A program made the position numbers and the translations under genes. A stretch of DNA of 64,000 nt from JBFWUW01 sp050247075 (GTDB lineage: Bacteria > Planctomycetota > Planctomycetia > Pirellulales > JBFWUW01), in the NCBI GenBank assembly GCA_050247075.1, contig JBFWUW010000028.1:15664-79663 (forward strand), in the 5' to 3' direction. The notes beneath the pieces were generated by a model, which saw nothing but the letters and a program-made list of their open reading frames with translations, ran no database searches and was not told the DNA's origin. Of the stretch, positions 36,794-47,641 are shown one piece after another (the stretch's first letter is position 1; each line of letters begins with the position of its first letter).

Positions 36794-39700
36794 GTGGCAG
36801 CCGACACCATCGAAACGTTTATCACCCGCTGGGCCGCCTCCGAAGGGGCCGAGCGAGCCAACTACCAGCTCTTTTTGACGCAACTGTGCGATCAGCTTGA
36901 GGTTCCCCAACCCGAACCGACCAAGGCCACTGCCGACGAAAACGCCTACGTCTTTGAGCGCGACGTGACGTTCATCCATAGCGACGGCAGCACTTCCATT
37001 GGCCGCATCGACCTGTACAAGCGCGGCTGTTTCGTGCTGGAAGCCAAGCAAGGGAGCGAACAGCAAACGGCGGACGAGCAAGCCGCCGCCGTACTGGCCG
37101 ACTCGGCCAAAAAGAAGCCGGCCAAGAAGAAAGGAACCGCCGTCCGCGGCACCAAAGCCTGGGACGATGCAATGGTCCGCGCCCGCGGGCAGGCCGACCG
37201 CTACGCCCGCGCCCTGCCCAACTCCGAGGGCTGGCCCCCTTTTCTCATCGTGGTCGATGTGGGCCATTCCATCGAACTCTATTCCGAGTTTTCGTGCTCT
37301 GGCAAGACTTACGTCCCCTTCCCCGATCCGCAATCGTTCCGCATTCCGCTGGCCGGGCTGGCCGACGAAGCCATTCGCCAGCGGCTGCGCACCGTCTGGC
37401 AAGCGCCGCAATCGCTCGACCCCAGCCGCCGCGCCGCCAAAGTCACCAGGGCACTGTCGGAGCGCCTGGCCGCCCTCGCCAAACTGCTGGAAGCCGACGG
37501 ACACGATGCCGCCCTGGTAGCCCGTTTTCTCATGCGGGCACTCTTCACCATGTTCGCCGAGGATGTGGAACTCATCCCCAAGGGTTCCTTCAAGAGCTTG
37601 CTGGCCAGCCTCCGCGATGATCCCACAACCTTCGTGCCGATGGTCGAAGGGCTGTGGCAAGCGATGAATGGGGGCCAATTCTCGCAATACTTGCGTCAGA
37701 AGCTGCTGCGTTTTAACGGCGGGCTATTCGCCGAGTGGACGGCCCTCCCGGTCAATAAGGCCATGTTGGACTTATTGATCGACGCCGCCAATTCCGACTG
37801 GACCGATGTCGAGCCGGCCATCTTCGGTACGCTGTTGGAACGGGCCTTAAGCCCCGTAGATCGGCACAAGCTCGGCGCGCACTACACGCCGCGGGCCTAT
37901 GTGGAGCGGCTGGTGCTGCCAACGGTTATCGAACCGCTCCGCGACGAGTGGAACACCACCTACGCCGCCGCGCTGGCCCACGCCGCCGGCGGCCAGATCG
38001 AGGCGGCCCAAAAGCTAATCCGCGATTTCCACCACGACCTGTGCGAAACCCGCGTCCTCGATCCCGCCTGCGGCAGCGGCAACTTCCTCTACGTCACTCT
38101 GGAACAGATGAAGCGGTTGGAGGGTGAAGTTCTCAACGCGCTGCGCGAACTGGGGGACCAGCAAGCCGTGTTGATCGAGGTCGATCCGCACCAGTTTCTG
38201 GGGATCGAAATCAGCCCCCGCGCGGCGGCCATCGCCGAACTGGTGTTGTGGATCGGCCATTTGCAGTGGCACTTTCGCACCCGCGGGCACGCCGCCTTGG
38301 CGGAGCCGATCATCAAGAACTACAAAAACATCGAGTGTCGCGACGCCGTGCTGGCTTGGGATCGGACGGAGCCGCTGTTGGACGAAGACAACAAGCCGGT
38401 CACCCGCTGGGACGGCCGCACGACCAAGCCGCATCCGGTGACGGGCGAGGAAGTGCCGGACGAAACGGCCCGCGTGATGGTGCTGAAATACATCAACCCG
38501 CGAAAAGCGGAGTGGCCGAAGGCGGATTACGTGGTGGGCAACCCGCCGTTCTTGGGAAAGCACTTCTTGCTCAATGATCTTGGCGACGGATACGTCGCCG
38601 CGTTGAGGGCCGTCTACGATAATGAAGTTCCAGATAGCGCCGATTTTGTCATGTATTGGTGGTACATCGCGTCGACGTTCGCACGAGCGAATTCAATTCG
38701 TCGATTTGGGTTCGTCACGACCAATAGTATTACTCAAGCGTTCAACCGTCGTATCCTTCAAAGGGCATTCAGCGACGACCCGCCTATCGGCCTGCGATTC
38801 GCAATCGCGGATCACCCTTGGGTCAAATCTGAGGATGGGGCGGCGGTTCGAATTGCAATGACAGTCGGGTCGCGACTCGATGGCAGATCGCTATTGGGAA
38901 TCGTTCTGCAAGAGAATGAAACTGGAGGTGAGGACGCTTTGAATGTGGAACTTGGATATCGCGAGGGCCGGATTAACCCAGACTTGACCATTGGCTCCGA
39001 TGTAACGACGGCGCAGGCGTTGATCGCCAACTCAGGGCTTACCAGCAATGGCGTGATGCTTGGGGGTCGCGGGTTTCTGGTCTTACCTGATGATGAATGG
39101 TCCCTTAACGCCGCAATCGTTCACCCGATTTGTAACGGCAATGATGTTTTGCAGCGAAGTCGTTGCGCGAAGGTCATAGATTTTTTCGGATACGAAGTCG
39201 ACGCCGCAAAGCGTTCCAGCCCGGAGGCTTTTCAGCGAATTTTGGATCGTGTAAAGCCGGAGCGGGACGCAAATCGACGAGCAAGCCGGCGCGAACGATG
39301 GTGGTTGTTCAGTGAAGTGATGCCTCAATTACGACGAATAACCGCGAATCTGACGAGGTTCATCGCAACTCCCGAGACATCAAAGCATCGCATGTTCGTG
39401 TTCCTTCCGCAGGGGACGCTCGCGGAGCATCCGCTGATAGCCATCGGACTACACGACGCTTACTTTCTAGGAGTCTTGAGTTCGCGCACCCATCTTGTAT
39501 GGGCCCTCGCATCAGGAGGAACTCTTGAAGATCGACCGAGATACAATAAATCCGTTTGCTTCAATCCGTTTGCTTTCCCTGCGTGCGAAGAGAATCGGAA
39601 AGTGGGGATTCGCGACCTCGGCGAACAGCTCGATGCACATCGCAAACGCCAGCAGGCACTGCATCCCAAGCTGACGCTGACCGATATGTACAACGTCCTG

Positions 39701-40237
39701 GAAAAGCTCCGTGCGGGCGAGGAGTTGACCGACAAGGACAAAGTCATCCATGACCAAGGGCTGGTCTCGGTATTGCGGCAGATTCACGATGATTTGGACG
39801 CTGCCGTGTTTGAGGCTTATGGCTGGCCGCCGACGCTGGCCGATGAGGAGATTTTGCAGCGGCTGGTGGAACTGAACGCCGAGCGGGCCGCCGAGGAAGC
39901 CCGCGGCATCGTCCGTTGGCTGCGGCCCGACTTTCAGCAGCAGTCCGACAGCAAAACGCAACGCGGGCTGGACCTGGCCGGCCGCGCCGAACCGGCCGAG
40001 CCCGCCGCCGCCACGCCGTCCGCCAAGAAAAGCGGCAAGCTCCCCTGGCCGGCCGAGCAAGCCCAACGGACCAAAGCCATTCAAGCGGCCCTGGCCGCCA
40101 GCCCCTCCGCCGCTACCGCCGAGGAGATCGCCAAGCGCTTCCTCCGCGCCAACTCCACGCAAGTCGAGGAAATCCTGGCGGCCCTGGCATCGCTGGGCAT
40201 GGCCCGGCAAGTCAACGGCGAGTACCTGCCGCCGTAA
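36794..40237 (+). CDS. Type IIG restriction-methylation enzyme (MmeI-like)
   Basis: This protein of about 1147 residues combines nuclease and methyltransferase. It has a PD-(D/E)XK core IDLYKRGCFVLEAKQG (about 70-85) and the linker motif KLGAHYTPRAYVERLV. The SAM motif VLDPACGSGNFLYV lies near 421, the catalytic NPPF near 582, a recognition region at about 600-950 (RRERWWLFSE; HLVWALASGGTLED), and a C-terminal winged-helix-like tail. Such enzymes cut near an asymmetric site and methylate one strand. The GTG at 36794 fits the domain start; an ATG at 36662 adds 44 unrelated residues. Bases 38580-39640 are visibly less GC-rich than the rest. Confidence 0.85.
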   Translation: MAADTIETFITRWAASEGAERANYQLFLTQLCDQLEVPQPEPTKATADENAYVFERDVTFIHSDGSTSIGRIDLYKRGCFVLEAKQGSEQQTADEQAAAVLADSAKKKPAKKKGTAVRGTKAWDDAMVRARGQADRYARALPNSEGWPPFLIVVDVGHSIELYSEFSCSGKTYVPFPDPQSFRIPLAGLADEAIRQRLRTVWQAPQSLDPSRRAAKVTRALSERLAALAKLLEADGHDAALVARFLMRALFTMFAEDVELIPKGSFKSLLASLRDDPTTFVPMVEGLWQAMNGGQFSQYLRQKLLRFNGGLFAEWTALPVNKAMLDLLIDAANSDWTDVEPAIFGTLLERALSPVDRHKLGAHYTPRAYVERLVLPTVIEPLRDEWNTTYAAALAHAAGGQIEAAQKLIRDFHHDLCETRVLDPACGSGNFLYVTLEQMKRLEGEVLNALRELGDQQAVLIEVDPHQFLGIEISPRAAAIAELVLWIGHLQWHFRTRGHAALAEPIIKNYKNIECRDAVLAWDRTEPLLDEDNKPVTRWDGRTTKPHPVTGEEVPDETARVMVLKYINPRKAEWPKADYVVGNPPFLGKHFLLNDLGDGYVAALRAVYDNEVPDSADFVMYWWYIASTFARANSIRRFGFVTTNSITQAFNRRILQRAFSDDPPIGLRFAIADHPWVKSEDGAAVRIAMTVGSRLDGRSLLGIVLQENETGGEDALNVELGYREGRINPDLTIGSDVTTAQALIANSGLTSNGVMLGGRGFLVLPDDEWSLNAAIVHPICNGNDVLQRSRCAKVIDFFGYEVDAAKRSSPEAFQRILDRVKPERDANRRASRRERWWLFSEVMPQLRRITANLTRFIATPETSKHRMFVFLPQGTLAEHPLIAIGLHDAYFLGVLSSRTHLVWALASGGTLEDRPRYNKSVCFNPFAFPACEENRKVGIRDLGEQLDAHRKRQQALHPKLTLTDMYNVLEKLRAGEELTDKDKVIHDQGLVSVLRQIHDDLDAAVFEAYGWPPTLADEEILQRLVELNAERAAEEARGIVRWLRPDFQQQSDSKTQRGLDLAGRAEPAEPAAATPSAKKSGKLPWPAEQAQRTKAIQAALAASPSAATAEEIAKRFLRANSTQVEEILAALASLGMARQVNGEYLPP

Positions 40238-40432
40238 CGCCTGGGCCGCCGGGCCGAAGTGCGAAACGCCCGCGGCGTAGCGCGCGGATTAGATCGCTGC
40301 ATTGACTTCAAACGCATTCTAGCCCCCCCAGCCTGGAAGGCTTGCCTGGCGGCGGTACAATGCAGGGTCCGTATTCGAGGCGGTTTGTAGTACCTCGGCA
40401 GCGCGGCCCTTCGCAAAAAGGCACAGGCCAAA

Positions 40433-42487
<2,055 letters not shown>

Positions 42488-43003
42488 AGTGAACAGGCTG
42501 CCCGCACGGCCTGCCGGTGGCCTGATAAAAACCTTTGTAGTGTCGTTTAATTGACGTTGCGCGGATGGGTGCCGCCGTGGCTGTCTCATTTGGCCTGAAA
42601 GGCCCTGACAAACCAGCCCAGGGCAGAGCGAAGCGGCATAGCCGCGCAGCGCCGCCCTGGGTTGGATTGAATCGACGGAGCGCAGCCCTGCAAGGGCGAA
42701 ACAGCCGTTGTGTTGCCCTTGTAGGGCGAAAACGGCCTTCGTGGAGACTGCTACCCAGGGCGGCGCTTGGCGGCGGGTGCCGCCGCGCTCTGCCCTGGGC
42801 TGGTATGTGATGGCCCTTCAGGCCGGGCTATTCTGCTTGGGATTGGAAAACAAGGCCCAATGCCACCCAACTTCCATTCATTTCCGCGCAACGCAAGAAG
42901 ATCGGTTTCATAAACATAGCGGTGCGTTCTGACCAAGTTTTTATCAGACCAGCCTGCCGGTGTATAATTGGAAGTCTGGCGAGCTTGTTCCAGAGGTAGT
43001 CCC
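42488..43003. repeat. 516-bp gap with nested inverted repeats
   Basis: CTGATAAAAAC (near 42521) is mirrored by GTTTTTATCAG (near 42938). Inside, about 50 bp near 42613-42665 (CAGGGCAGAGCGAAGCGGC...) is mirrored near 42745-42808, with CCAGGGCGGCGC and GCTCTGCCCTGG. The arms resemble repeats common in planctomycete gaps. No gene is supported. Confidence 0.7.
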
Positions 43004-43741
43004 ATGCCAATTCACGATTGGACCCGCGTCGATGCGGGTATTTTCCATGCCTTCCACCAGCAGTGGATTGTCGCCCTGGGCAACATGTTGAACAACGACC
43101 TGCTCCCGCCGCAATATTATGCCTTACCCGAACAGTTCGCGGATGGGTTTGGACCGGACGTGCTGGCGCTGCAAGGTTCCGAGGCGGAAAGCATCCAGGG
43201 GGAATCGCCCGCCGATGCCGGCGGATTGCTCGTCGCGGCGCCGCGCGTGGCACCCACCGCCGAGAGCGATTGGGAGTTCTACCACCGCAAGCAATCTACC
43301 TTGGCGGTGCGGCATGTCAGCGGCGATCGAGTCGTGGCGATTGTCGAAATCGTGTCGCCGGGCAACAAGTCAACGGCCCATGCGGTGCGGTCCTTTGTGC
43401 AAAAGGCGGCCGAATTCTTGACCAAGCGTGTCCATCTGCTGGTCATCGATCTGTTCCCCCCTGGACGACGAGACCCGCAGGGATTGCCCGCCATGATTTG
43501 GGATGAAGTGTCGGGCCAGCTCCGGGAGCCTCCCGGCGACAAGCCTCTGGCCGTGGCTTCGTTCGAAGCCGCGACGTTGTCGTTGCGAACCTACATGCAA
43601 CCTGTCGCTGTCGGCGACGCGTTGCCAGACATGCCCCTGTTTTTGCAGCCCGATGGCTGCGTCCATATTCCGTTGGAAGCCGTTTATCAAACGGCTTACA
43701 CCGCGATGCCCTGGCGCTGGCGCAAGGTGTTGGAACAGTAG
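43004..43741 (+). CDS. DUF4058 family protein (MPIHDW type)
   Basis: This 245-residue protein begins MPIHDWTRVDAGIFHAFHQQ and carries the core VVAIVEIVSPGNKSTAHAV, which matches the DUF4058 core of the protein at 34335. The ATG at 43004 is preceded by AGAGGTAG; an in-frame start at 42968 is inside repeat sequence. The EIVSPGNK motif may be a metal or nucleic-acid site, but no function is known. The gene follows a repeat-rich gap and precedes the peptide transporter. Confidence 0.8.
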   Translation: MPIHDWTRVDAGIFHAFHQQWIVALGNMLNNDLLPPQYYALPEQFADGFGPDVLALQGSEAESIQGESPADAGGLLVAAPRVAPTAESDWEFYHRKQSTLAVRHVSGDRVVAIVEIVSPGNKSTAHAVRSFVQKAAEFLTKRVHLLVIDLFPPGRRDPQGLPAMIWDEVSGQLREPPGDKPLAVASFEAATLSLRTYMQPVAVGDALPDMPLFLQPDGCVHIPLEAVYQTAYTAMPWRWRKVLEQ

Positions 43742-43779
43742 GCGGGTCGATTGATGGGATCGCGGCGGGTGCTAAGGCC

Positions 43780-43805
43780 GTGGCGCGGGCTTTAGCCCAC
43801 GCCAC
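43780..43805. terminator. Hairpin after the DUF4058 gene
   Basis: GTGGCGCGGGC pairs with GCCCACGCCAC around TTTA with one G-T pair. No T run follows, so it may be a REP-type palindrome rather than a true terminator. Confidence 0.45.
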
Positions 43806-43861
43806 CGGGAGCCTTGCGGCGACGTGTTGACGCTGCCCCGGCTCTCTCCTAGGCTTGGCGC

Positions 43862-45334
43862 ATGCCGCTACCACCTTCCGAACCGCCCGCTGATCCGCCG
43901 CCTAGCGCGCCGGGCAATCCCTACGAATCGCCAAAGGATGGCGAGGACGACAGGCCGCGTGGCTACCTGACCGCGCCGCTGCCGATCAAGTCGATGCCGC
44001 CGGGCATTCCGTATATCGTCGGCAACGAGGCGGCGGAGCGGTTTAGTTATTACGGCATGAAGGCGATTCTGACCGTCTTCATGACCAAGTATCTGCTGGA
44101 TGCCAGCGGCCAACTGGCTCCCATGAGCGAGGCCGAATCGAAGCAGTACTTTCATCTGTTTAGCGCGGCCAATTACGCTTTTCCCATTATTGGGGCCATT
44201 CTGGCCGATGTCTGGTTGGGCAAGTACCGCACGATTTTATGGCTGTCGGTGGTGTATTGCCTGGGCCATGCGGCGCTGGCGGTCGATGAAACCCGCCTGG
44301 GGCTGATGATCGGCCTGGGGCTGATCGCCGTGGGGTCGGGTGGAATCAAGCCTTGCGTGTCGTCGCATGTGGGGGACCAGTTCGGCAAGTCCAACGAGCA
44401 CCTCCTGGAGCGCGTCTTCAGTTGGTTTTACTTCGCCATCAATTTTGGGGCCGCCTTCTCCACGCTGCTCACGCCGATTCTGCTGACTTCCTTCGGCCCG
44501 CATGTGGCCTTTGGCATTCCGGGCATACTGATGGCGCTGGCCACGCTGGTGTTTTGGATTGGCCGAAACCGCTTTGTGCATATTCCGGCCCGCGGATGGG
44601 AAGCCGTCCAGGAGGTCTTTGGCCCGGTCGGCTGGCCGGCCATTCTGAAACTGTCGGGTCTGTACGTGTTTGTGGCGATGTTCTGGTCGCTGTTCGACCA
44701 GACCGGTTCGGCCTGGGTGTTGCAGGCCAACCACCTCGACCGGGTTTTTTGGCGGTCCTTTACGCCTCAGGCCAATGGCACTTTGTTGATGAAGGCCTAC
44801 GAGCTCGATTCGTCGCAGTTGCAAGCGGTGAACCCCATTCTAATCATGTTGTTCATTCCGCTGTTTTCGTATGTTGTCTACCCGCTGGCCTCGAAGTTCG
44901 TGAAGGTGACGCCGCTGCGCAAAATAAGCGTGGGGTTCTTTCTGGCGGCGTTGTCGTTTGCCATTCCGGCCTGGCTGGCATCGCGGATCGCGGCGGGTGA
45001 GACGCCGCACATGGCCTGGCAAGTGCTGGCCTACGTGGTGCTGACCGCGGCCGAGGTGCTGGTCAGCATCACCTGCCTGGAATTCTCCTACACGCAGGCA
45101 CCCAAGAAGATGAAAGCCTTCATCATGTCGTTGTACTTGCTCTCCGTCACGGCGGGCAACCTGGTGACGTCGGGCTTCAACTGGCTGATTCAGGACGAGA
45201 ACAAACAATCGCGGCTGTCGGACTCGCAATACTACTGGTTTTTTACCGCGGCCATGGCGGTAACAGCCTTGGCCTTTGTGGCCTATTCACAGTTCTATCG
45301 CGAACAGCGTTTTATTCAGGATGAAACGTCCTGA
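43862..45334 (+). CDS. POT-family proton-dependent peptide transporter
   Basis: This 490-residue protein has an N-terminal proline-rich cytosolic tail, then the POT signature GNEAAERFSYYGM. GSGGIKPCVSSHVGDQF (PTR2 signature) and about 12 membrane segments follow. Family members import di- and tripeptides with protons; the ExxERFxYYG motif carries the proton-coupling acidic residues. The ATG at 43862 is followed directly by the proline-rich stretch typical of planctomycete members. It appears monocistronic. Confidence 0.9.
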   Translation: MPLPPSEPPADPPPSAPGNPYESPKDGEDDRPRGYLTAPLPIKSMPPGIPYIVGNEAAERFSYYGMKAILTVFMTKYLLDASGQLAPMSEAESKQYFHLFSAANYAFPIIGAILADVWLGKYRTILWLSVVYCLGHAALAVDETRLGLMIGLGLIAVGSGGIKPCVSSHVGDQFGKSNEHLLERVFSWFYFAINFGAAFSTLLTPILLTSFGPHVAFGIPGILMALATLVFWIGRNRFVHIPARGWEAVQEVFGPVGWPAILKLSGLYVFVAMFWSLFDQTGSAWVLQANHLDRVFWRSFTPQANGTLLMKAYELDSSQLQAVNPILIMLFIPLFSYVVYPLASKFVKVTPLRKISVGFFLAALSFAIPAWLASRIAAGETPHMAWQVLAYVVLTAAEVLVSITCLEFSYTQAPKKMKAFIMSLYLLSVTAGNLVTSGFNWLIQDENKQSRLSDSQYYWFFTAAMAVTALAFVAYSQFYREQRFIQDETS

Positions 45335-45467
45335 GAACGGCGGCGCGGTAAAATCCGAACGTGCCAAGTCCGCGGTGTTTCTTTCCTTGTTGCGCCCCGG
45401 CCCGTGGCGATCTATAATAAGAACTCGCTGAGCTCGTTCATGCCGGCCATTCACGAAAGAGGTCACG

Positions 45468-45704
45468 ATGCACGCTACCGTTAAATCATTGGGTATCGAT
45501 CAATTGAGCCTGGCGGAACGCATTTTGCTGGTCGAGGAGATTTGGGATGGCATCGCCGCCGATGCGGATGCTTTCGAAATTCCCATCTCGCACCGGGAGG
45601 AACTCGACCGACGGCTAGCGGAACACGAAGCCAATCCGCAAGCCGGCTCGACTTGGGAAGAGGTTAAGGCACGTTTGCAGTCCAAGCCTGGACTTCAGCA
45701 ATGA
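45468..45704 (+). CDS. Antitoxin of a ParE-type pair (PF09720-like)
   Basis: This 78-residue acidic protein has the pattern of the addiction-module component family: LSLAERILLVEEIWDGIA in the first half, then ISHREELDRRLAEHEANPQ and TWEEVKARL. The ATG at 45468 has AAAGAGG (45459-45465) close by. The stop overlaps the toxin start by 4 nt (ATGA), so the two are translated together. It should bind and neutralise the toxin and repress the operon. Confidence 0.85.
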   Translation: MHATVKSLGIDQLSLAERILLVEEIWDGIAADADAFEIPISHREELDRRLAEHEANPQAGSTWEEVKARLQSKPGLQQ

Positions 45705-45985
45705 TCGTTAGCCCAGCGGCGGAAAACGATCTGCGCCAATCGCGCGATTGGTACGAGCTGCGGAGGTTCGGCCTGGGAGCTGAGTTCATGCTTTGTATCG
45801 AAGATGTTTTTGAACGGATTAGCCGAAATCCAGAGCTACATGCCATCGTCCATCGAGATGTCCGACGAGCGTTGGCGCGCCGATTTCCCTATGCGATCTA
45901 CTACCGCCATGTCGGCGGTGAGATCATCGTATTAGCCGTGATACATTCGCGCCGTGACCCACAACAATGGCAAGTACGAACCTAG
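45701..45985 (+). CDS. ParE/RelE-type toxin
   Basis: This 94-residue protein has the RelE/ParE fold pattern: SPAAENDLRQSRDWYE, then ISRNPELHAIVHRDVRRALARRFPYAIYYR in two blocks, and VLAVIHSRRDPQQW at the end. ParE members poison gyrase, while RelE members cleave mRNA; the sequence is closer to ParE. Its start overlaps the antitoxin stop by 4 nt. It ends 230 bp before hemL. Confidence 0.85.
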   Translation: MIVSPAAENDLRQSRDWYELRRFGLGAEFMLCIEDVFERISRNPELHAIVHRDVRRALARRFPYAIYYRHVGGEIIVLAVIHSRRDPQQWQVRT

Positions 45986-46059
45986 CAACGCGCCAGATCA
46001 AAATCGCCCTCGCAAGCGATTAACACCACGAGGCACAAGACTTGGAATAGCGGCCGCAT

Positions 46060-46204
46060 TTGGTGGGACATCGCGGACAAACCGTCTTCCAATGGAAGAA
46101 CCAATTATCCGCTTGTCCCACCCTACTCGGCTAGAGATGGAACGCGGATTGTCGCCGTCGGGAGACGGCTCCTACAGCCAATCCAAAATCGCAAATCCAA
46201 AATC
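46060..46204. repeat. Repeat block upstream of hemL
   Basis: GGTGGGACATCGCGGA (46060) is mirrored near 46108-46122 by TCCGCTTGTCCCACC. GGCTCCTACAG (46167-46177) is a family A end. 46179-46204 is a 26-bp family C sequence identical to that before gyrB. It ends 10 bp before the hemL ATG. Confidence 0.7.
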
Positions 46205-46214
46205 AAAAATCCCT

Positions 46215-47492
46215 ATGTCTCGCAAGCTTAGCCATTCCGCTTTTGCCCGTGCCAAGTCGCTCATTCCTGGCGGCGTCAACAGTCCTGCCCGTGCCTTTGG
46301 CGGCGTGGGGGGGGAACCGGTTTTTTTTGAACGCGGCGAAGGGGCGTATTTGTTCGACTTGGATGGCAACCGCTACATCGACTACATCGGCTCGTGGGGT
46401 CCGCTGATTTTGGGGCACGCGCACCCGCGGGTGGTCGCGGCGTTGGAGGCGGCCGCTAAGCGCGGAACCAGCTTTGGCGCGCCGACCGAGGCCGAGAGCG
46501 AACTGGCGGAGTTGATCATCGGGGCGGTCCCCTCGATCGAAAAGGTCCGTCTGGTCAACTCTGGCACCGAAGCCACGATGAGCGCCATCCGGCTGGCCCG
46601 CGGCTACACCGGTCGCGACATCATCGTCAAATTCGCCGGCTGCTATCATGGCCATGTCGATAGCCTGCTGGTGGCCGCCGGCAGCGCCGCCGCGACGTTG
46701 GCGGTGCCCAACTCGCCGGGTGTCACCGCCGGCACGGCCCAGGATACGCTGGTCTTGCAATACAACGACCCGGCTGGCCTGGAGGCCGCCTTCGCCGCGC
46801 ACGGCTCTAAAATCGCCGGCGCGATCGTAGAGCCGATCGTGGGAAACATGGGCACGGTCATTCCCACGGCCGAGTTTCTCCGCGCCCTCCGCGAACAGAC
46901 CGCACGGCACGGCGCGGTGTTGATCTTCGACGAAGTCATGACCGGCTTCCGCGTGGCCTTTGGCGGTGCGCAGTCGCTGTTTGGCGTGCGGCCCGACCTG
47001 ACCACGCTGGGCAAGATTGTCGGCGGAGGCCTGCCGGTGGGGGCCTACGGCGGGCGGGCCGAGATCATGGACCACATTCTGCCGGTGGGAAAGGTCTTTC
47101 AAGCCGGTACGCTCAGCGGCAACCCGTTGGCCACCGCCGCCGGCATCGCCACGCTGCAAGAACTGCGCGACCGGCCCCCCTACGAGCGGTTGGAAAAACT
47201 CAGCGCCCGCCTGGCCGATGGGCTGGTCGCCGCCGCCAAGGCCGCCAACGTGCCCCACTCCCTGACACGGGTAGGCAGCATGTTGACGCTGTTCTTCAAC
47301 CCCGGCCCGGTTCAATCATGGCCCGACGCGGCCAAGTCGGACACGGCCCGCTTCAGCCGCTACTTCTGGTCCCTCATCGAGCAAGGCGTCTACATGCCGT
47401 GCAGCCAGTTCGAGGCCCTCTTCGTCTCGGCCGCCCACACGGAAGCGGACATTGATGAGACGGTGGCGGCGGCGGAAAAAGGGATGAGGTAA
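46215..47492 (+). CDS. hemL: Glutamate-1-semialdehyde 2,1-aminomutase
   Basis: This 425-residue class III aminotransferase-fold enzyme begins MSRKLSHSAFARAKSLIPGG and carries the PLP lysine Lys267 in TTLGKIVGGG, after FDEVMTGFRVA. It converts glutamate-1-semialdehyde to 5-aminolevulinate in tetrapyrrole synthesis by the C5 route. The ATG at 46215 is supported by the family start; the frame is open upstream through repeat sequence that is unlikely to be translated. No clear ribosome site is seen, as for gyrB, which has the same leader repeat. Confidence 0.96.
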   Translation: MSRKLSHSAFARAKSLIPGGVNSPARAFGGVGGEPVFFERGEGAYLFDLDGNRYIDYIGSWGPLILGHAHPRVVAALEAAAKRGTSFGAPTEAESELAELIIGAVPSIEKVRLVNSGTEATMSAIRLARGYTGRDIIVKFAGCYHGHVDSLLVAAGSAAATLAVPNSPGVTAGTAQDTLVLQYNDPAGLEAAFAAHGSKIAGAIVEPIVGNMGTVIPTAEFLRALREQTARHGAVLIFDEVMTGFRVAFGGAQSLFGVRPDLTTLGKIVGGGLPVGAYGGRAEIMDHILPVGKVFQAGTLSGNPLATAAGIATLQELRDRPPYERLEKLSARLADGLVAAAKAANVPHSLTRVGSMLTLFFNPGPVQSWPDAAKSDTARFSRYFWSLIEQGVYMPCSQFEALFVSAAHTEADIDETVAAAEKGMR

Positions 47493-47510
47493 GAGGTATG
47501 AAAAGCTGAT

Positions 47511-47541
47511 AGCTGACGGCTGATAGCTTTTGGCTCCTTTC
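47511..47541 (+). terminator. Possible terminator after hemL
   Basis: AAAAGCT (47511) and AGCTTTT (47535-47541) flank two GCTGATAGC/GCTGATAG copies. The stem is imperfect but is placed well after the hemL stop. Confidence 0.35.
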
Positions 47542-47641
47542 CCTCCCCCGTGACGACGCGCTACTGGCGGCGTACAATCTGTAAGACAAAATACGACTGT
47601 CCAACTGCCGCCCCTGGGGGGCTGATTCTTGAGGAGTCCGC

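Noticed and set aside
36794..40237. DISARM or BREX methyltransferase
   Set aside because: No drmA, drmB, brx or pgl partner genes are nearby; the domain order fits a stand-alone type IIG enzyme.
46060..46122. Second copy of the transposon end (GTGGGACAT)
   Set aside because: Only the first nine bases resemble the end; TnsB-type repeats are absent and the sequence is one arm of a local inverted repeat.
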